Shown: positions 53,608 through 62,471, numbered from the stretch's first letter. The stretch is 64,000 nucleotides of DNA from Collimonas antrihumi (GCF_018304965.1 NZ_JAGQED010000001.1:434001-498000), one strand, 5' to 3'. Program-made: numbers and translations. Notes: generated by a model not told the origin, from the sequence alone.

Positions 53608-54380
53608 GCGAAAACGCAATGCCGAATATTCTGGAGCTGCGCGATCTGCACAAGCAATTTGGCGACACGCGGATTATCTGCGGCGCGGATTTGCAATTGA
53701 AAGAAGGTGAGAGGCTAGCGTTGATCGGCCCCAACGGCGCTGGAAAATCGACCTTGTTCAATCTGATATCCGGCCATACCGACGCTAGCAGCGGCGAGAT
53801 TCTTTTGCATGGGCAGCAGATAACCGGCCTGAGCCCGTTCCAGATCAATCGCCTCGGCTTGACGCGCAGCTTCCAGATTACCAATATATTTCCGCAACTG
53901 AGCGTCCAGGAAAACCTGCGCGCTGCGGTGTTGTCGTCGCATGGCTATCGTCAGGTGTTCTGGCGTCGTTTGTCTACTCTGCGCGCGGTTAGTCAGCGCA
54001 CTGAAGAAGTAATGCAGCAATGCGGTTTGGAGGCACAGCGCGATACACCTGGCCGTGACCTCAGTTATGCCGCCCAGCGCGCCTTGGAAATCGGCATCAC
54101 GATTGCCGGCGATGCCGGATTGATCCTGCTGGATGAGCCGACCGCAGGCATGAGCCGGGACGAATCCGCAGTCGCCGCCGAGCTGATCCGCCGTGTCAGC
54201 GTCGGTAAAACCTTGTTGATGATCGAGCACGATATGGAGGTGGTGTTCGGCCTGGTGGACAGGATTGCGGTGCTGGTCGAAGGGCGGATCATTGCTTGCG
54301 ACACGCCGGCCGCGATTCGTAATAATCGGGCGGTGCAGGCGGCTTATCTCGGCCACCTCGAAGCGGAGCCGATACCATGA
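53604..54380 (+). CDS. livG: ABC transporter ATP-binding protein LivG
   Basis: 258 residues, the first ATPase of the importer. Walker A GPNGAGKSTLFNLISG is intact; the LivG-type QITNIFPQLSVQENL segment and Walker B LILLDEPTAGM follow. The signature region (DLSYAAQRALEIG) is degenerate relative to LSGGQ, common in LivG proteins. It starts with ATGA overlap to livM and ends overlapping livF, so all four genes are coupled. Confidence 0.93.
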   Translation: MSENAMPNILELRDLHKQFGDTRIICGADLQLKEGERLALIGPNGAGKSTLFNLISGHTDASSGEILLHGQQITGLSPFQINRLGLTRSFQITNIFPQLSVQENLRAAVLSSHGYRQVFWRRLSTLRAVSQRTEEVMQQCGLEAQRDTPGRDLSYAAQRALEIGITIAGDAGLILLDEPTAGMSRDESAVAAELIRRVSVGKTLLMIEHDMEVVFGLVDRIAVLVEGRIIACDTPAAIRNNRAVQAAYLGHLEAEPIP

Positions 54381-55069
54381 GCGCCATGCTTGAAGTGCGC
54401 GGCTTGCACGCCTTCTACGATCAAAGCCATGTCTTGCACGGCGTCGATCTCGATGTCAGGCCGGGCGAAATAGTCAGCCTGCTGGGGCGCAATGGCGCTG
54501 GCCGTTCCTCAACGCTGAAAGCGCTCATGGGCATGATGCGCAGCAGCGGGTCGGTGCGCTTCAACGGCGCTGAACTGATCGGTTTGAAAACCTTTCAGAT
54601 TGCCAGGCGTGGTTTGGCTTACGTACCGGAAGAGCGGGCGGTGTTTCCAACGCTGACGGTGCAACAGAATTTACTCCTGGGGCAGCAGCGCGAGCGAGTG
54701 GCAATCGAGGATATGTGGCAATTGATGCCGCAGCTAGCCGCACGCAAGCATGTCGCGGCCGGTTTGCTATCCGGCGGCGAGCAGCAAATGCTCAGCCTGT
54801 GCCGTAGTCTGATGGGAAAGCCGCAACTGATCATGGTGGATGAACCGACTGAAGGCTTGGCTCCGCATATGGTGCAGTCGGTGGCGCAGCATTTGCTGGC
54901 GTTGCGAGGGCAGGGGCTGGGCGTGCTGCTGGTCGAGCAGAAACTCGGTATCACGCTGGAGATATCCGACCGCGTGCTGGTGATGGGGCATGGCCGGATT
55001 GTGTTTGCCGGTACGCCGGATGAATTGCGTGCGGATCCGGAAGTGCGGCAGAAGTGGCTGGAAGTTTGA
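54377..55069 (+). CDS. livF: ABC transporter ATP-binding protein LivF with Walker A Lys to Arg
   Basis: 230 residues, the second ATPase. The fold is complete: signature LLSGGEQQMLSLCRSLMGKP, Walker B LIMVDEPTEGLAP, and a C-terminal VLVMGHGRIVFAGTPDELRADPEVRQKWLEV. However, the Walker A loop reads GRNGAGRSS, so the nucleotide-binding lysine expected at residue 43 is arginine (codon CGT). LivG keeps its lysine. Whether ATP is still hydrolysed at this site is unknown; the partner ATPase might carry the work. Overlaps livG by four bases. Confidence 0.92.
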   Translation: MSAMLEVRGLHAFYDQSHVLHGVDLDVRPGEIVSLLGRNGAGRSSTLKALMGMMRSSGSVRFNGAELIGLKTFQIARRGLAYVPEERAVFPTLTVQQNLLLGQQRERVAIEDMWQLMPQLAARKHVAAGLLSGGEQQMLSLCRSLMGKPQLIMVDEPTEGLAPHMVQSVAQHLLALRGQGLGVLLVEQKLGITLEISDRVLVMGHGRIVFAGTPDELRADPEVRQKWLEV

Positions 55070-55307
55070 TTGGGGGAAGAGGTAATCGGTTGTACCTGAA
55101 AGATTTGCGTGAGGGATTGAGAAGGTGTATCAGCACAGACTCAACCGTGCGGCGTCCGCCCACCCTGGACTATCGGCCTATTGGAAATAACGGCGGCTTA
55201 GGTGGGCAGACCGGCCGTTTACGGAATTTTTTTCAACGACCGGCTGGCTTTCCAAAATCTATCTGGCAGGTCCGCGTCCAGCGTGTGCGACGAGACCTGC
55301 TTGTGCC

Positions 55308-56150
55308 TCAGAAATGGTATTCGACGCGTACCATCGGTGTTTTGGCCAGGGAACCCGGCACGGTCGACCGATTGCCGAACTTATTGCGCCAGTATTGATA
55401 CTCAAGACCGGCACGCAGTGTTTTTTTGCCGAGACCCAAAGCTGTGCCAAGGTCGTACATCACCATGGCATCGATATTCAGTTCCGGCGCGGTACCGCGG
55501 CCGAATTCGTTCTTTCCCTTGGCGGCGATGTAGTTCATGTAACCTTCAAATGCCAGACCGGTGGAGGCGATCGGGATGCCCCATGCTGCATTGAGCATAG
55601 GGTGCAGATCGTAGGTATAACGGCTATTGATGCTTTTCGGCTGGTTACTTTCCTGCAGCAACAGCAGACTTATATTCAGAAAGCCAGGTACATCCATCAT
55701 CAGCGTTGGCCCTAATACCAGCATGCGCTTTTTCGACGCGTAACCGGTATCGTTCTTGGTGTTCCAGTCGAAGCCGGCGGTCACGCCAAGGCTGCGGACC
55801 GGACCGAAAGACAGGTTTTTTCCGGAAACTTTGCCAAGGTCCAGGGTGTTGCGGTAAGTGATATAGGCTTCCTGGGCGTTGCTGTCCTTGCTATTGGATT
55901 CCAGCAGGTCGACATTGAAAAAATTCGTGCCATATTTGTAACCGCTGGAGTGGGTCAGGTTGAAAATGTTCTTCGTGATGTCATTGCCAACGTAAGGCTC
56001 GGCAAACCGGGTGCCATAGCGATAGCCGATCGATGTGTCGCTCCATTCCGCTGCTCCGGCCTGCTGGACGCCTGCCAGCGCGGCAGTCATGGTACAAGTC
56101 AAGGTTGCCAAGCGCAGGATATTGATACGTTTTGAACTAGTGAAGTGCAT
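55308..56150 (-). CDS. Tsx-like outer-membrane channel protein
   Basis: 280 residues from the ATG at 56150, with a signal peptide (MHFTSSKRINILRLATLTCTMTAALAGVQQAGA) and the terminal Phe of outer-membrane barrels (MVRVEYHF). Features such as WSDTSIGYRYGTRFAEPYVG at the mature N terminus and DLHPMLNAAWGIPI place it in the Tsx/nucleoside-specific channel superfamily. It lies in the same orientation downstream of the NCS2 purine permease gene, with 196 bases between, so it may let purines or nucleosides through the outer membrane. The exact substrate is inferred. It converges with livF. Confidence 0.8.
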   Translation of the reverse strand: MHFTSSKRINILRLATLTCTMTAALAGVQQAGAAEWSDTSIGYRYGTRFAEPYVGNDITKNIFNLTHSSGYKYGTNFFNVDLLESNSKDSNAQEAYITYRNTLDLGKVSGKNLSFGPVRSLGVTAGFDWNTKNDTGYASKKRMLVLGPTLMMDVPGFLNISLLLLQESNQPKSINSRYTYDLHPMLNAAWGIPIASTGLAFEGYMNYIAAKGKNEFGRGTAPELNIDAMVMYDLGTALGLGKKTLRAGLEYQYWRNKFGNRSTVPGSLAKTPMVRVEYHF

Positions 56151-56260
56151 GATGTCTCCGATTGTTGACGCGAGTTGATCAAGGCCGAGGGGCGAACCAC
56201 GGCAAGATGAAAGAATGCTTAGGGGTTTTACGAAACGCTTCGCGGAGCGTCGCAGGCTAA

Positions 56261-56291
56261 GCAAGTTCCTCTCTTTCGAGCGGGAACTTGC
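56261..56291. repeat. Inverted repeat between the permease and porin genes
   Basis: GCAAGTTCC (56261-56269) and GGAACTTGC (56283-56291) pair perfectly around 13 bases. A smaller ACGCT/AGCGT pair lies just to the left (56235-56250). There is no T run. It may be a stem that modulates readthrough from the permease into the porin gene. Confidence 0.6.
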
Positions 56292-56346
56292 TGCTACAAC
56301 AGTCTCAAATTTTCACGGTGGCGCTCAGCGTCGCCATCGGCTTGTT

Positions 56347-57741
56347 TCAGTGGATCGCGTCTTGCACACCGGCGAGCGCGTTTTTACGACCATCCTCAAT
56401 GGAGCCCTGTCCGTTCAGATACAGGTTCAATGTGAACGACACCACGGCAGCAATCAGGATGTCGCTATGCAAGATCGTTGTTGTCCATTTCGGTAACTGA
56501 TGGAAGAACGTTGGCGAGACCAGTGAAATCATGCCGGCGCCGATACTGATGGCGACGATGAACAGGTTGCTGCGATTCGTTTCAAAATCGACGCGGCCCA
56601 GAATCTTGATGCCAGTTGCGGCGACCATCCCGAACATCACGAGACCGGCGCCGCCCAGCACGAATTGCGGTACTGATGCTGCGACAACAGCCATTTTCGG
56701 AAAGAAGCCGAAGGCCATCAAGATCAGTCCGGCAGCGACGCAGACATACCGGCTACGTATGCCAGTCACGCCGACCAGTCCGACGTTTTGCGAGAAAGAC
56801 GTATAGGGGAAGGTATTGAAAATACCACCGATGATCGTGCCCAAGCCATCTACACGCAAACCGTTGGCGATATCTCCCCGGCTGATCTTCTTGCCGGTAA
56901 TGTCGGACAGGGCGAGAAACATGCCGGTCGATTCCACCATCACCACGATCATGACCATGCACATCGCGATGATCGAGCCGATATCGAAAGTCGGCATCCC
57001 GTAGCGAAACGGTATGATGACATCGAACCAGTGCGCCTCGGCCAAACCGGCGAAGTTGACTTTACCAAGCGCCAGTGCGACCAGGAAACCAATGATCAAG
57101 CCCAGCAATACCGCAATGTTGCTGAGGAAGCCTTTCAGGTGCTTGGTGATCAGCACGATCGCAATCAATACCAGCAGTGCGATCGCAAGATTTTCAGGCG
57201 CGCCATAGGAAGGATTCGGCACGTCTTTTAACACGCCATCGACCACTTGCTTGACAGTCGGATTTCCGCCCGCGGCCCAGTTAATGCCAACTCGCATCAA
57301 CGAGATCCCGATCACGGTGATGATGCTTCCGGTCACGATCGGCGGGAAGTAGCGCACCAGCCGACTCATGAGCGGTGCGACCACGATACCGAACACACCT
57401 GCTGCAATGACAGTGCCGTATATGGCTAGTATCCCCAAATCGGGGTTGCTCGCCATCGCCAGCATCGGGCCAACTGCGGCGAAGGTGACGCCCATCATGA
57501 CGGGCATCCGTATGCCAAATTTCCAGACGCCAAGCGATTGAATCAGCGTGACCAAGCCACAACAAAACAAATCAGCGTTGATCAGGAAGGCGATCTGGTC
57601 TTTCGGTAATTTGAGGGCGCCGCCGATGATCAGCGGCACCGCGATGGCGCCGGCGTACATCACCAGCACATGTTGCAAGCCCAAGGCAAATAGAATCGGC
57701 GCCGGTAGTTTCCTATCTACCGGATGCGTAGCGGTATTCAT
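56347..57741 (-). CDS. NCS2-family purine permease (urate/xanthine type)
   Basis: 464 residues with about 14 membrane segments. It imports nucleobases with protons. The family motif is HVLVMYAGAIAVPLIIGGAL with the conserved His, and the substrate-binding region includes VESTGMFLALSDITGKKISRGD and QNVGLVGVTGIRSRY (the NAT motif). Its resemblance is to the uric acid/xanthine group (UacT, PucJ-like) rather than to uracil permeases. The neighbouring porin gene and the upstream liv operon suggest a nutrient-uptake region, but the substrate of each is not proven. The start is the ATG at 57741. Confidence 0.92.
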   Translation of the reverse strand: MNTATHPVDRKLPAPILFALGLQHVLVMYAGAIAVPLIIGGALKLPKDQIAFLINADLFCCGLVTLIQSLGVWKFGIRMPVMMGVTFAAVGPMLAMASNPDLGILAIYGTVIAAGVFGIVVAPLMSRLVRYFPPIVTGSIITVIGISLMRVGINWAAGGNPTVKQVVDGVLKDVPNPSYGAPENLAIALLVLIAIVLITKHLKGFLSNIAVLLGLIIGFLVALALGKVNFAGLAEAHWFDVIIPFRYGMPTFDIGSIIAMCMVMIVVMVESTGMFLALSDITGKKISRGDIANGLRVDGLGTIIGGIFNTFPYTSFSQNVGLVGVTGIRSRYVCVAAGLILMAFGFFPKMAVVAASVPQFVLGGAGLVMFGMVAATGIKILGRVDFETNRSNLFIVAISIGAGMISLVSPTFFHQLPKWTTTILHSDILIAAVVSFTLNLYLNGQGSIEDGRKNALAGVQDAIH

Positions 57742-57805
57742 TGTGTCTCCCCTTTTTTTGGAATTAATTGTTGCTTTTTTTTAAGCCTATAGGTTTGGAT
57801 AAATG

Positions 57806-57819
57806 TTATGTATACGTAA
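57806..57819. promoter_or_regulatory. Candidate palindromic operator upstream of the purine permease
   Basis: TTATGTATACGTAA is a 14-base palindrome with one mismatched pair, in the AT-rich 284-base gap between the divergent purine permease and pstS. The regulator is not known. Confidence 0.4.
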
Positions 57820-58025
57820 AACGTGATAAATATATTCGGGTTTCAAATATAGGAAAATCTCTTGGCGGGCTTTTGAAAAAAAACATGTTGTCTGCCAACA
57901 TCTGCCTACAAAGCCACGGTTGATGGCACAATTGCACCCGTCAATTTTGCCAAAACAGGCAATTGGCTGTGATGACGGCTAATAACGCCGCTCGCCCGCC
58001 ATATTAATAACTCCATAGGCCGAAA

Positions 58026-59069
58026 ATGTTGAAATACGTCGTTCTTTTTTCCTGCGCGCTCGCTTTTAGCGCCGCCCAAGCCGCCGATATCACTGGCGCC
58101 GGTTCTACCGCAGCGGCGCCGTTATATGCGAAATGGCAACAAGCCTACACCAAGAAAACCGGCAACAAGCTGGTCTACGAAGCCATCGGTTCATCCGGCG
58201 GCATCAAGAAGATTAAGGAAAATGCCAGTGATTTCGGCGCCAGCGACGCACCCATGTCGGCCGCCGATCTCAAGAAATTCAATTTGCTGGATTTCCCTAC
58301 CGTGATTTCCGGGGTGGTGCCGGTGGTCAATTTGCCCGGCATCAGGGAAGGTGAGTTGCATCTGAGCGCAGATATCATTGTCGGCATTTACTCCGGCAAG
58401 ATAGAAAAATGGAACGACGCCGCCATCACCAAAGAAAATCCGAAACTGGCGTTGCCTGGTTTGCGTATTCAGCCACTGGCGCGCGCCGACGGATCCGGGA
58501 CAACATTTACGCTGACTGACTACCTCAGCCGCGTCAATCCGGAATGGAAAACGCAGTACGGCACCAATTTCACTATCGCCTGGCATGCCGATGTAAAAGC
58601 AATCAAAGGCACGAACGATCTGGTGGCGACGTTAAAGAAAACGCCGGGTGCGATTGGCTATGCGGAATATGCGTACGTAGTCGAAAACAACTTGAACTAT
58701 GCGCAACTCAAGAACCGCGACGGTCAATACGTCCACCCGAATGCAATGTCATTCAAATCGGCATTGTCAAACAGCGGCTGGAAAAAAACCGGGAACTTCG
58801 AGGAAATGCTGACCGATAAAGCCGGCTCCGGAAGCTGGCCGATCACTGGCGCCACTTACATCTATGTGCCGCGTGTCACCAGCCAGCCGGAACGTACCGC
58901 AGCGGTCATACAATTTTTCACCTGGGCCTTCATGGAAGGCGACGAATTGGCAAACAGCCTGGACTACATTCGCCTGCCTGATAACGTGCAGGCCCGCGTC
59001 GTGCACGAAATGTCCAGCGTCGTCGATACAAAGGGCAATCGTCTGTCGGTGCCGATCTTTGTCAAATAA
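58026..59069 (+). CDS. pstS: Phosphate ABC transporter substrate-binding protein PstS
   Basis: 347 residues with a signal peptide (MLKYVVLFSCALAFSAAQA). The mature protein starts DITGAGSTAAAPLYAKWQ and has the phosphate-binding segments GSSGGIKKIKENASDFGASDAPM and RADGSGTTFTLTDYLS. The partner genes pstC, pstA, pstB and phoU do not follow; the next gene is convergent, six bases away. Pho-box-like repeats are not clear upstream. It may be a stand-alone copy, with the rest of the system elsewhere. Confidence 0.93.
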   Translation: MLKYVVLFSCALAFSAAQAADITGAGSTAAAPLYAKWQQAYTKKTGNKLVYEAIGSSGGIKKIKENASDFGASDAPMSAADLKKFNLLDFPTVISGVVPVVNLPGIREGELHLSADIIVGIYSGKIEKWNDAAITKENPKLALPGLRIQPLARADGSGTTFTLTDYLSRVNPEWKTQYGTNFTIAWHADVKAIKGTNDLVATLKKTPGAIGYAEYAYVVENNLNYAQLKNRDGQYVHPNAMSFKSALSNSGWKKTGNFEEMLTDKAGSGSWPITGATYIYVPRVTSQPERTAAVIQFFTWAFMEGDELANSLDYIRLPDNVQARVVHEMSSVVDTKGNRLSVPIFVK

Positions 59070-59075
59070 TATCGG

Positions 59076-59879
59076 CTACCAATAATCTTCTGTCACGAAT
59101 TGCCCCGGCACCGCCCGCCGGCAAGGGCGCAAGCCACGCTGATAGAGAATATCCCGGGTTGCGGTAATCATTTCCGGATTACCGCACATCATGACGCGCG
59201 AGGCTTCTGTCGTGATAACCAGGCCTGCCGCCGCTTCCATGTCGCCGCTAGTCAGCAGGGTCGTGATGCGGCCTTGCAGATTGCCTGCCGCGGGTGATTG
59301 CATATCGCGAGTGGTGGAGCGCAGCAGCTGCAAGCGCGCGCCTCCGGCCGCCAGTTCCGGCCGCAGGTGCAGCTTGGACAGCAACTCCTGATAGGCAAGC
59401 TCATCGACGTTTCTTACACAGTGCACCAGAATCAGGTTGCGGAATTTTTTCCAAACCGCCGGGTCTTGCAGGATCGAGATAAACGGGCCAAGACCGGTTC
59501 CCGTGGCTAGCATCCACAAATCCTCGCCATCTACAAAGCGGTCCGCGGTCATGAAACCATAGCTGAATTTCTCTACCAGGATCGGATAGCCTGGCTTCAG
59601 GTCTTTCAGCTGTTCGGTGAACAGGCCGCCGGGGACTTGCACCAGGAAGTATTCCAGTTCGTCTTCGGTAACCGACGAGGTGACCGAGTAGGCGCGCCAC
59701 AGTGTTTCATCGCCAGCCACCACGCCCAGCCGGGCAAACTGGCCCGGTGTGAACTGGTAACCAGCCGGTCGCGTAGTGCGGAACGACAGCAGTTTCTCGG
59801 TCCAGTAATGCACGCTGGTCACGGTTTCGGTACTGGCCTTGAGATGGGAAACCGTTGCTTTTGGAGGTGTGCTGCTCAT
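59076..59879 (-). CDS. fpr: Ferredoxin/flavodoxin-NADP reductase
   Basis: 267 residues, FAD-containing. The pattern is that of bacterial Fpr: WTEKLLSFRTTRPAGYQFTPGQFARLGV, YSVTSSVTEDELEYFLVQVPGG, and LATGTGLGPFISILQDP, with the NADP site MMCGNPEMI and the C-terminal FVTEDYW in which the last aromatic stacks on the flavin. It can pass electrons between NADPH and ferredoxins or flavodoxins, often under oxidative stress. Its start overlaps the stop of the MFS gene (ATGA), so both are in one transcript, an unusual partner. Confidence 0.94.
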   Translation of the reverse strand: MSSTPPKATVSHLKASTETVTSVHYWTEKLLSFRTTRPAGYQFTPGQFARLGVVAGDETLWRAYSVTSSVTEDELEYFLVQVPGGLFTEQLKDLKPGYPILVEKFSYGFMTADRFVDGEDLWMLATGTGLGPFISILQDPAVWKKFRNLILVHCVRNVDELAYQELLSKLHLRPELAAGGARLQLLRSTTRDMQSPAAGNLQGRITTLLTSGDMEAAAGLVITTEASRVMMCGNPEMITATRDILYQRGLRPCRRAVPGQFVTEDYW

Positions 59880-61366
59880 GACAAAGGTTCCTGTAATTGC
59901 CTGCTATGCGTGACGCCTGGTGCGACCGGCGCTTTCAATCGCAACGCTTGCCGCACCGTGAAGAACGCGAGTATCGGCGCCGCTGCGAAGCAGATGAATA
60001 ACCATTGTGCCGCATTTGCCGCACCGGGCAAACCGCCCGGATCGGCCAGCCCGGCCAGCGATGTCACCATGCCGGCCAGGGCGGCGCCGATGGCAGTGGC
60101 AAACAGTTGCACGGTAGTGAGTGAATAGGCCGCCAGGTTGCCTTCGTCCGGATGCGCGCTGCTTAGTATCTTCGCCATCAAATGCGGCATGCCCATGCCT
60201 ATGCCGAAACCGACCAGAACCAGCGCGATGCACAAGGGCAGCAGGCCGTAATCGTTCAGCACTGCGGCTGACGGTAACATGAACGACAGCGCCAGCAATG
60301 CCGCGATCACTACCAGCGGGCCGGCTTTCATGACAAATTCGGCGCGGGCGCCGCTGTAACTGGAAAACAGCAGGGCCGCCAAGGTCCAGCCGCAAGACAT
60401 GATGCCGGTCAGGTAGCCGGCCAGCAGCGGCGAATGTCCCTGGATCACTTGCAAGAAATACGGCACGTAGATTTCAGTGGTCAGTCCCAGGATCATCAGG
60501 ATCATGGTGGCGTACAGAGCGCCGATGCGGCTGCGCAAGGAAAATGCGCCGCTCGGCAGCAAGCGCGTATTCCCCACGCTGGCGCGTTGCTCCAGCCAGG
60601 CGATCAATCCGATCAAGGCAATGCCAAACACGATGCCGCCGATATTCAATAAGGCGCTGCTGAACAGGCTGGCCGCCGAGACCGACAATACCGCCGCAGC
60701 CAGCAGCAATATTTTCACGATAGGAACGCTGTTCGGTTTCTCGTCAGAGCGTGTTTCTGCCGGCACCTTCAGTGTGAATTGCACCAGAAACGCCAGCACG
60801 ACAGCTGCCGGCAATAGCGCCCAGAACGCGCCGCGCCAGCTGCCCGCCTGGGCAAACATGCCGCCGATGGCGGGGCCGGATAGTGTTGAAATCCCCCACA
60901 TGCCTGACATCAGCGCCATCGCCCGCGACCATAAAGGTGGTGCAAACACGACCCGGATCATGGCGTAAGACAGCGCCACCAGAACCCCGCCGCCAAACCC
61001 CTGCACGGTGCGCGCCGCCAGCAGCCACACCATATGCGGCGCCAGCGCACAGCCGGCGGAACCCAGCGAAAACACCAGCAATGCCAGCAGGCAGGCCGGG
61101 CGATAGCCGATCCATTCGACCAGCCGCGAAGCCAGGCCGGCGGCAATGATGGAGGCCACCACAAACAATGAAGTGGCCCAGGCATAGTATTCCAGGCCGC
61201 CGATATCCTTGACTACCGACGGCAGGATGGTGGTGACGATATACACATTGGTGGCGTGCATGCCGACGCCGCCGGCCAGCGTGATGGAGCGTAAGGCATT
61301 GCGTCCTGACAGCAGGTCTGCCCAGCTGGCAGAGGGAGTGTCGAGTGCGGGAGTGGTTGCTGACAT
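59876..61366 (-). CDS. MFS transporter, drug-exporter-like
   Basis: 496 residues with about 14 membrane helices. The opening helix LAGGVGMHATNVYIVTTILPSVVKDIGGLEYYAWATSLFVVASIIAAGLASRLVEWIGYRPACLLALLVFSLGSAGCALA resembles the DHA2 efflux group (EmrB/QacA-like), and a proton-antiport GPAIGGMF motif is present. The substrate is unknown. It is translationally coupled to fpr; hutC lies upstream in the same orientation, 147 bases away. Confidence 0.85.
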   Translation of the reverse strand: MSATTPALDTPSASWADLLSGRNALRSITLAGGVGMHATNVYIVTTILPSVVKDIGGLEYYAWATSLFVVASIIAAGLASRLVEWIGYRPACLLALLVFSLGSAGCALAPHMVWLLAARTVQGFGGGVLVALSYAMIRVVFAPPLWSRAMALMSGMWGISTLSGPAIGGMFAQAGSWRGAFWALLPAAVVLAFLVQFTLKVPAETRSDEKPNSVPIVKILLLAAAVLSVSAASLFSSALLNIGGIVFGIALIGLIAWLEQRASVGNTRLLPSGAFSLRSRIGALYATMILMILGLTTEIYVPYFLQVIQGHSPLLAGYLTGIMSCGWTLAALLFSSYSGARAEFVMKAGPLVVIAALLALSFMLPSAAVLNDYGLLPLCIALVLVGFGIGMGMPHLMAKILSSAHPDEGNLAAYSLTTVQLFATAIGAALAGMVTSLAGLADPGGLPGAANAAQWLFICFAAAPILAFFTVRQALRLKAPVAPGVTHSRQLQEPLS

Positions 61367-61384
61367 GAATGGTTGAGTCCTGTT

Positions 61385-61426
61385 TCGATGTTGCGTATTC
61401 GATCCTGCGTATTCGATCTTGCGTAT
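61385..61426. repeat. 14-bp tandem repeat, three copies, before the MFS gene
   Basis: TCGATGTTGCGTAT, TCGATCCTGCGTAT and TCGATCTTGCGTAT are followed by a short remnant (TACTGGCGTAT). On the minus strand they lie 19 bases before the MFS start codon. Confidence 0.85.
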
Positions 61427-61513
61427 TACTGGCGTATTGCTTGTTACTTGCTTACTGCCAGCAGGTTGAAATTTTACTGCACCGAATGGTTCGCCGCAGT
61501 TTCAGCTGGCAGA

Positions 61514-62224
61514 TCAGAAGCCGCCGGTAAATTGATACCTTGAGCCGGGATGCCATAAGATGACCGAAGTCGCCACCGCCTGCCGCACCCAGGTCCGGCG
61601 TGCAAGCAGCAGGCAGGGTTCGCCAGCTTCCATCTGCAGTCGCTTGCGTACTGCTGCGTCCGGCATCTTGGATTCGATGCTGTATTCAGCTTTGTCCAGC
61701 GGCGCAATTTGCACCATATAGTGATTCGGCGTGATCCGATGAAAGTCCTGCTGCAGGTAGTCGGGAAACAGCTGCGGATTGGTGTAGCGGTCTTCCAGCT
61801 GGATCGGGATGTCATCGGCAAAATGCACAATCACGGAGTGAAACACCGGGCCGCTTGCCAGGCCCAGCGCTTCCAGTGCGGCCGGCGTGGAGTTGGCTTC
61901 CAGGGTCAGCACCTGGCTGCGATAACGGTGGCCGCGGGCGATCAGCTCGTCGTCGATACTGTGGATCTCCACCAGCGTGGACTGGTATTTCCCGGGCGCG
62001 ACATAGGTGCCGGAACCCTGGATCCGGACCAGCAACTGGTTGTCGGTCAGTTCGCGCAGGGCGCGGTTGACCGTCATTCGCGATAGACTGAATTGCAGCA
62101 TCAGCTCACGTTCCGATGGTATCAGGTCGCCGGGTTTCCAGTCGCCATTGCGGATTTGTTGCAAGACATGGTCTTTTACTTGTTGAAACGCTGGTACTGC
62201 TTTGTTGTTTGTTGCGCCATGCAT
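61514..62224 (-). CDS. hutC: Histidine utilization repressor HutC
   Basis: 236 residues, a GntR-family repressor of the HutC subgroup that senses urocanate. The winged helix (FQQVKDHVLQQIRNGDWKPGDLIPSERELMLQFSLSRMTVNRALRELTDNQLLVRIQGSGTYVAP) is followed by the UTRA ligand domain (RSQVLTLEANSTPAALEALGL, YMVQIAPLDKAEYSIESKMPDAAVRKRLQM). It is divergent from hutU with a 247-base intergenic region carrying an operator-like repeat. The ribosome site AGTAGGAGCCAGC precedes the ATG at 62224. Confidence 0.95.
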   Translation of the reverse strand: MHGATNNKAVPAFQQVKDHVLQQIRNGDWKPGDLIPSERELMLQFSLSRMTVNRALRELTDNQLLVRIQGSGTYVAPGKYQSTLVEIHSIDDELIARGHRYRSQVLTLEANSTPAALEALGLASGPVFHSVIVHFADDIPIQLEDRYTNPQLFPDYLQQDFHRITPNHYMVQIAPLDKAEYSIESKMPDAAVRKRLQMEAGEPCLLLARRTWVRQAVATSVILWHPGSRYQFTGGF

Positions 62225-62386
62225 GTGCTGGCTCCTACTAAAGAAAATTCATTACGGATACTACATCAGTTGCTGGCAAGCTAAGTATGCAGGCTCAAGT
62301 GAACTTGAAGTCAATGTCTAATTCTCAATATTTCTCCATGTTTCTATGGAACGCGCCACATGTTCACAAGATTCGCATAAATTCGG

Positions 62387-62432
62387 TTGACTAAGTTGTA
62401 TAGGCATTATATCTTACTGGACTATACAACTT
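62387..62432 (+). promoter_or_regulatory. hutU promoter with HutC-type split operator
   Basis: TTGACT (62387-62392) and TATCTT (62410-62415) are 17 bases apart, a sigma-70 type promoter. AAGTTGTATAG (62393-62403) lies in its spacer, and the exact reverse complement CTATACAACTT (62422-62432) lies just beyond the -10. The half-site core resembles the TTGTATA of known HutC operators. A HutC dimer or tetramer bound here would cover the promoter. Confidence 0.72.
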
Positions 62433-62471
62433 GTTGTTTATTTGCAGGCACTTTTCAGGAGACTAGCCAAC

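Noticed and set aside
55140-55210. GCCCACCCT and TTAGGTGGGC as a possible fourth REP-like element after livF
   Set aside because: Only seven bases of each arm match and the TGCCCACGCG half is missing; too eroded to call.
57960-58025. Possible Pho box before pstS (CTGTGATGACGG)
   Set aside because: Only one half resembles CTGTCAT and the second repeat is not found at the right spacing.
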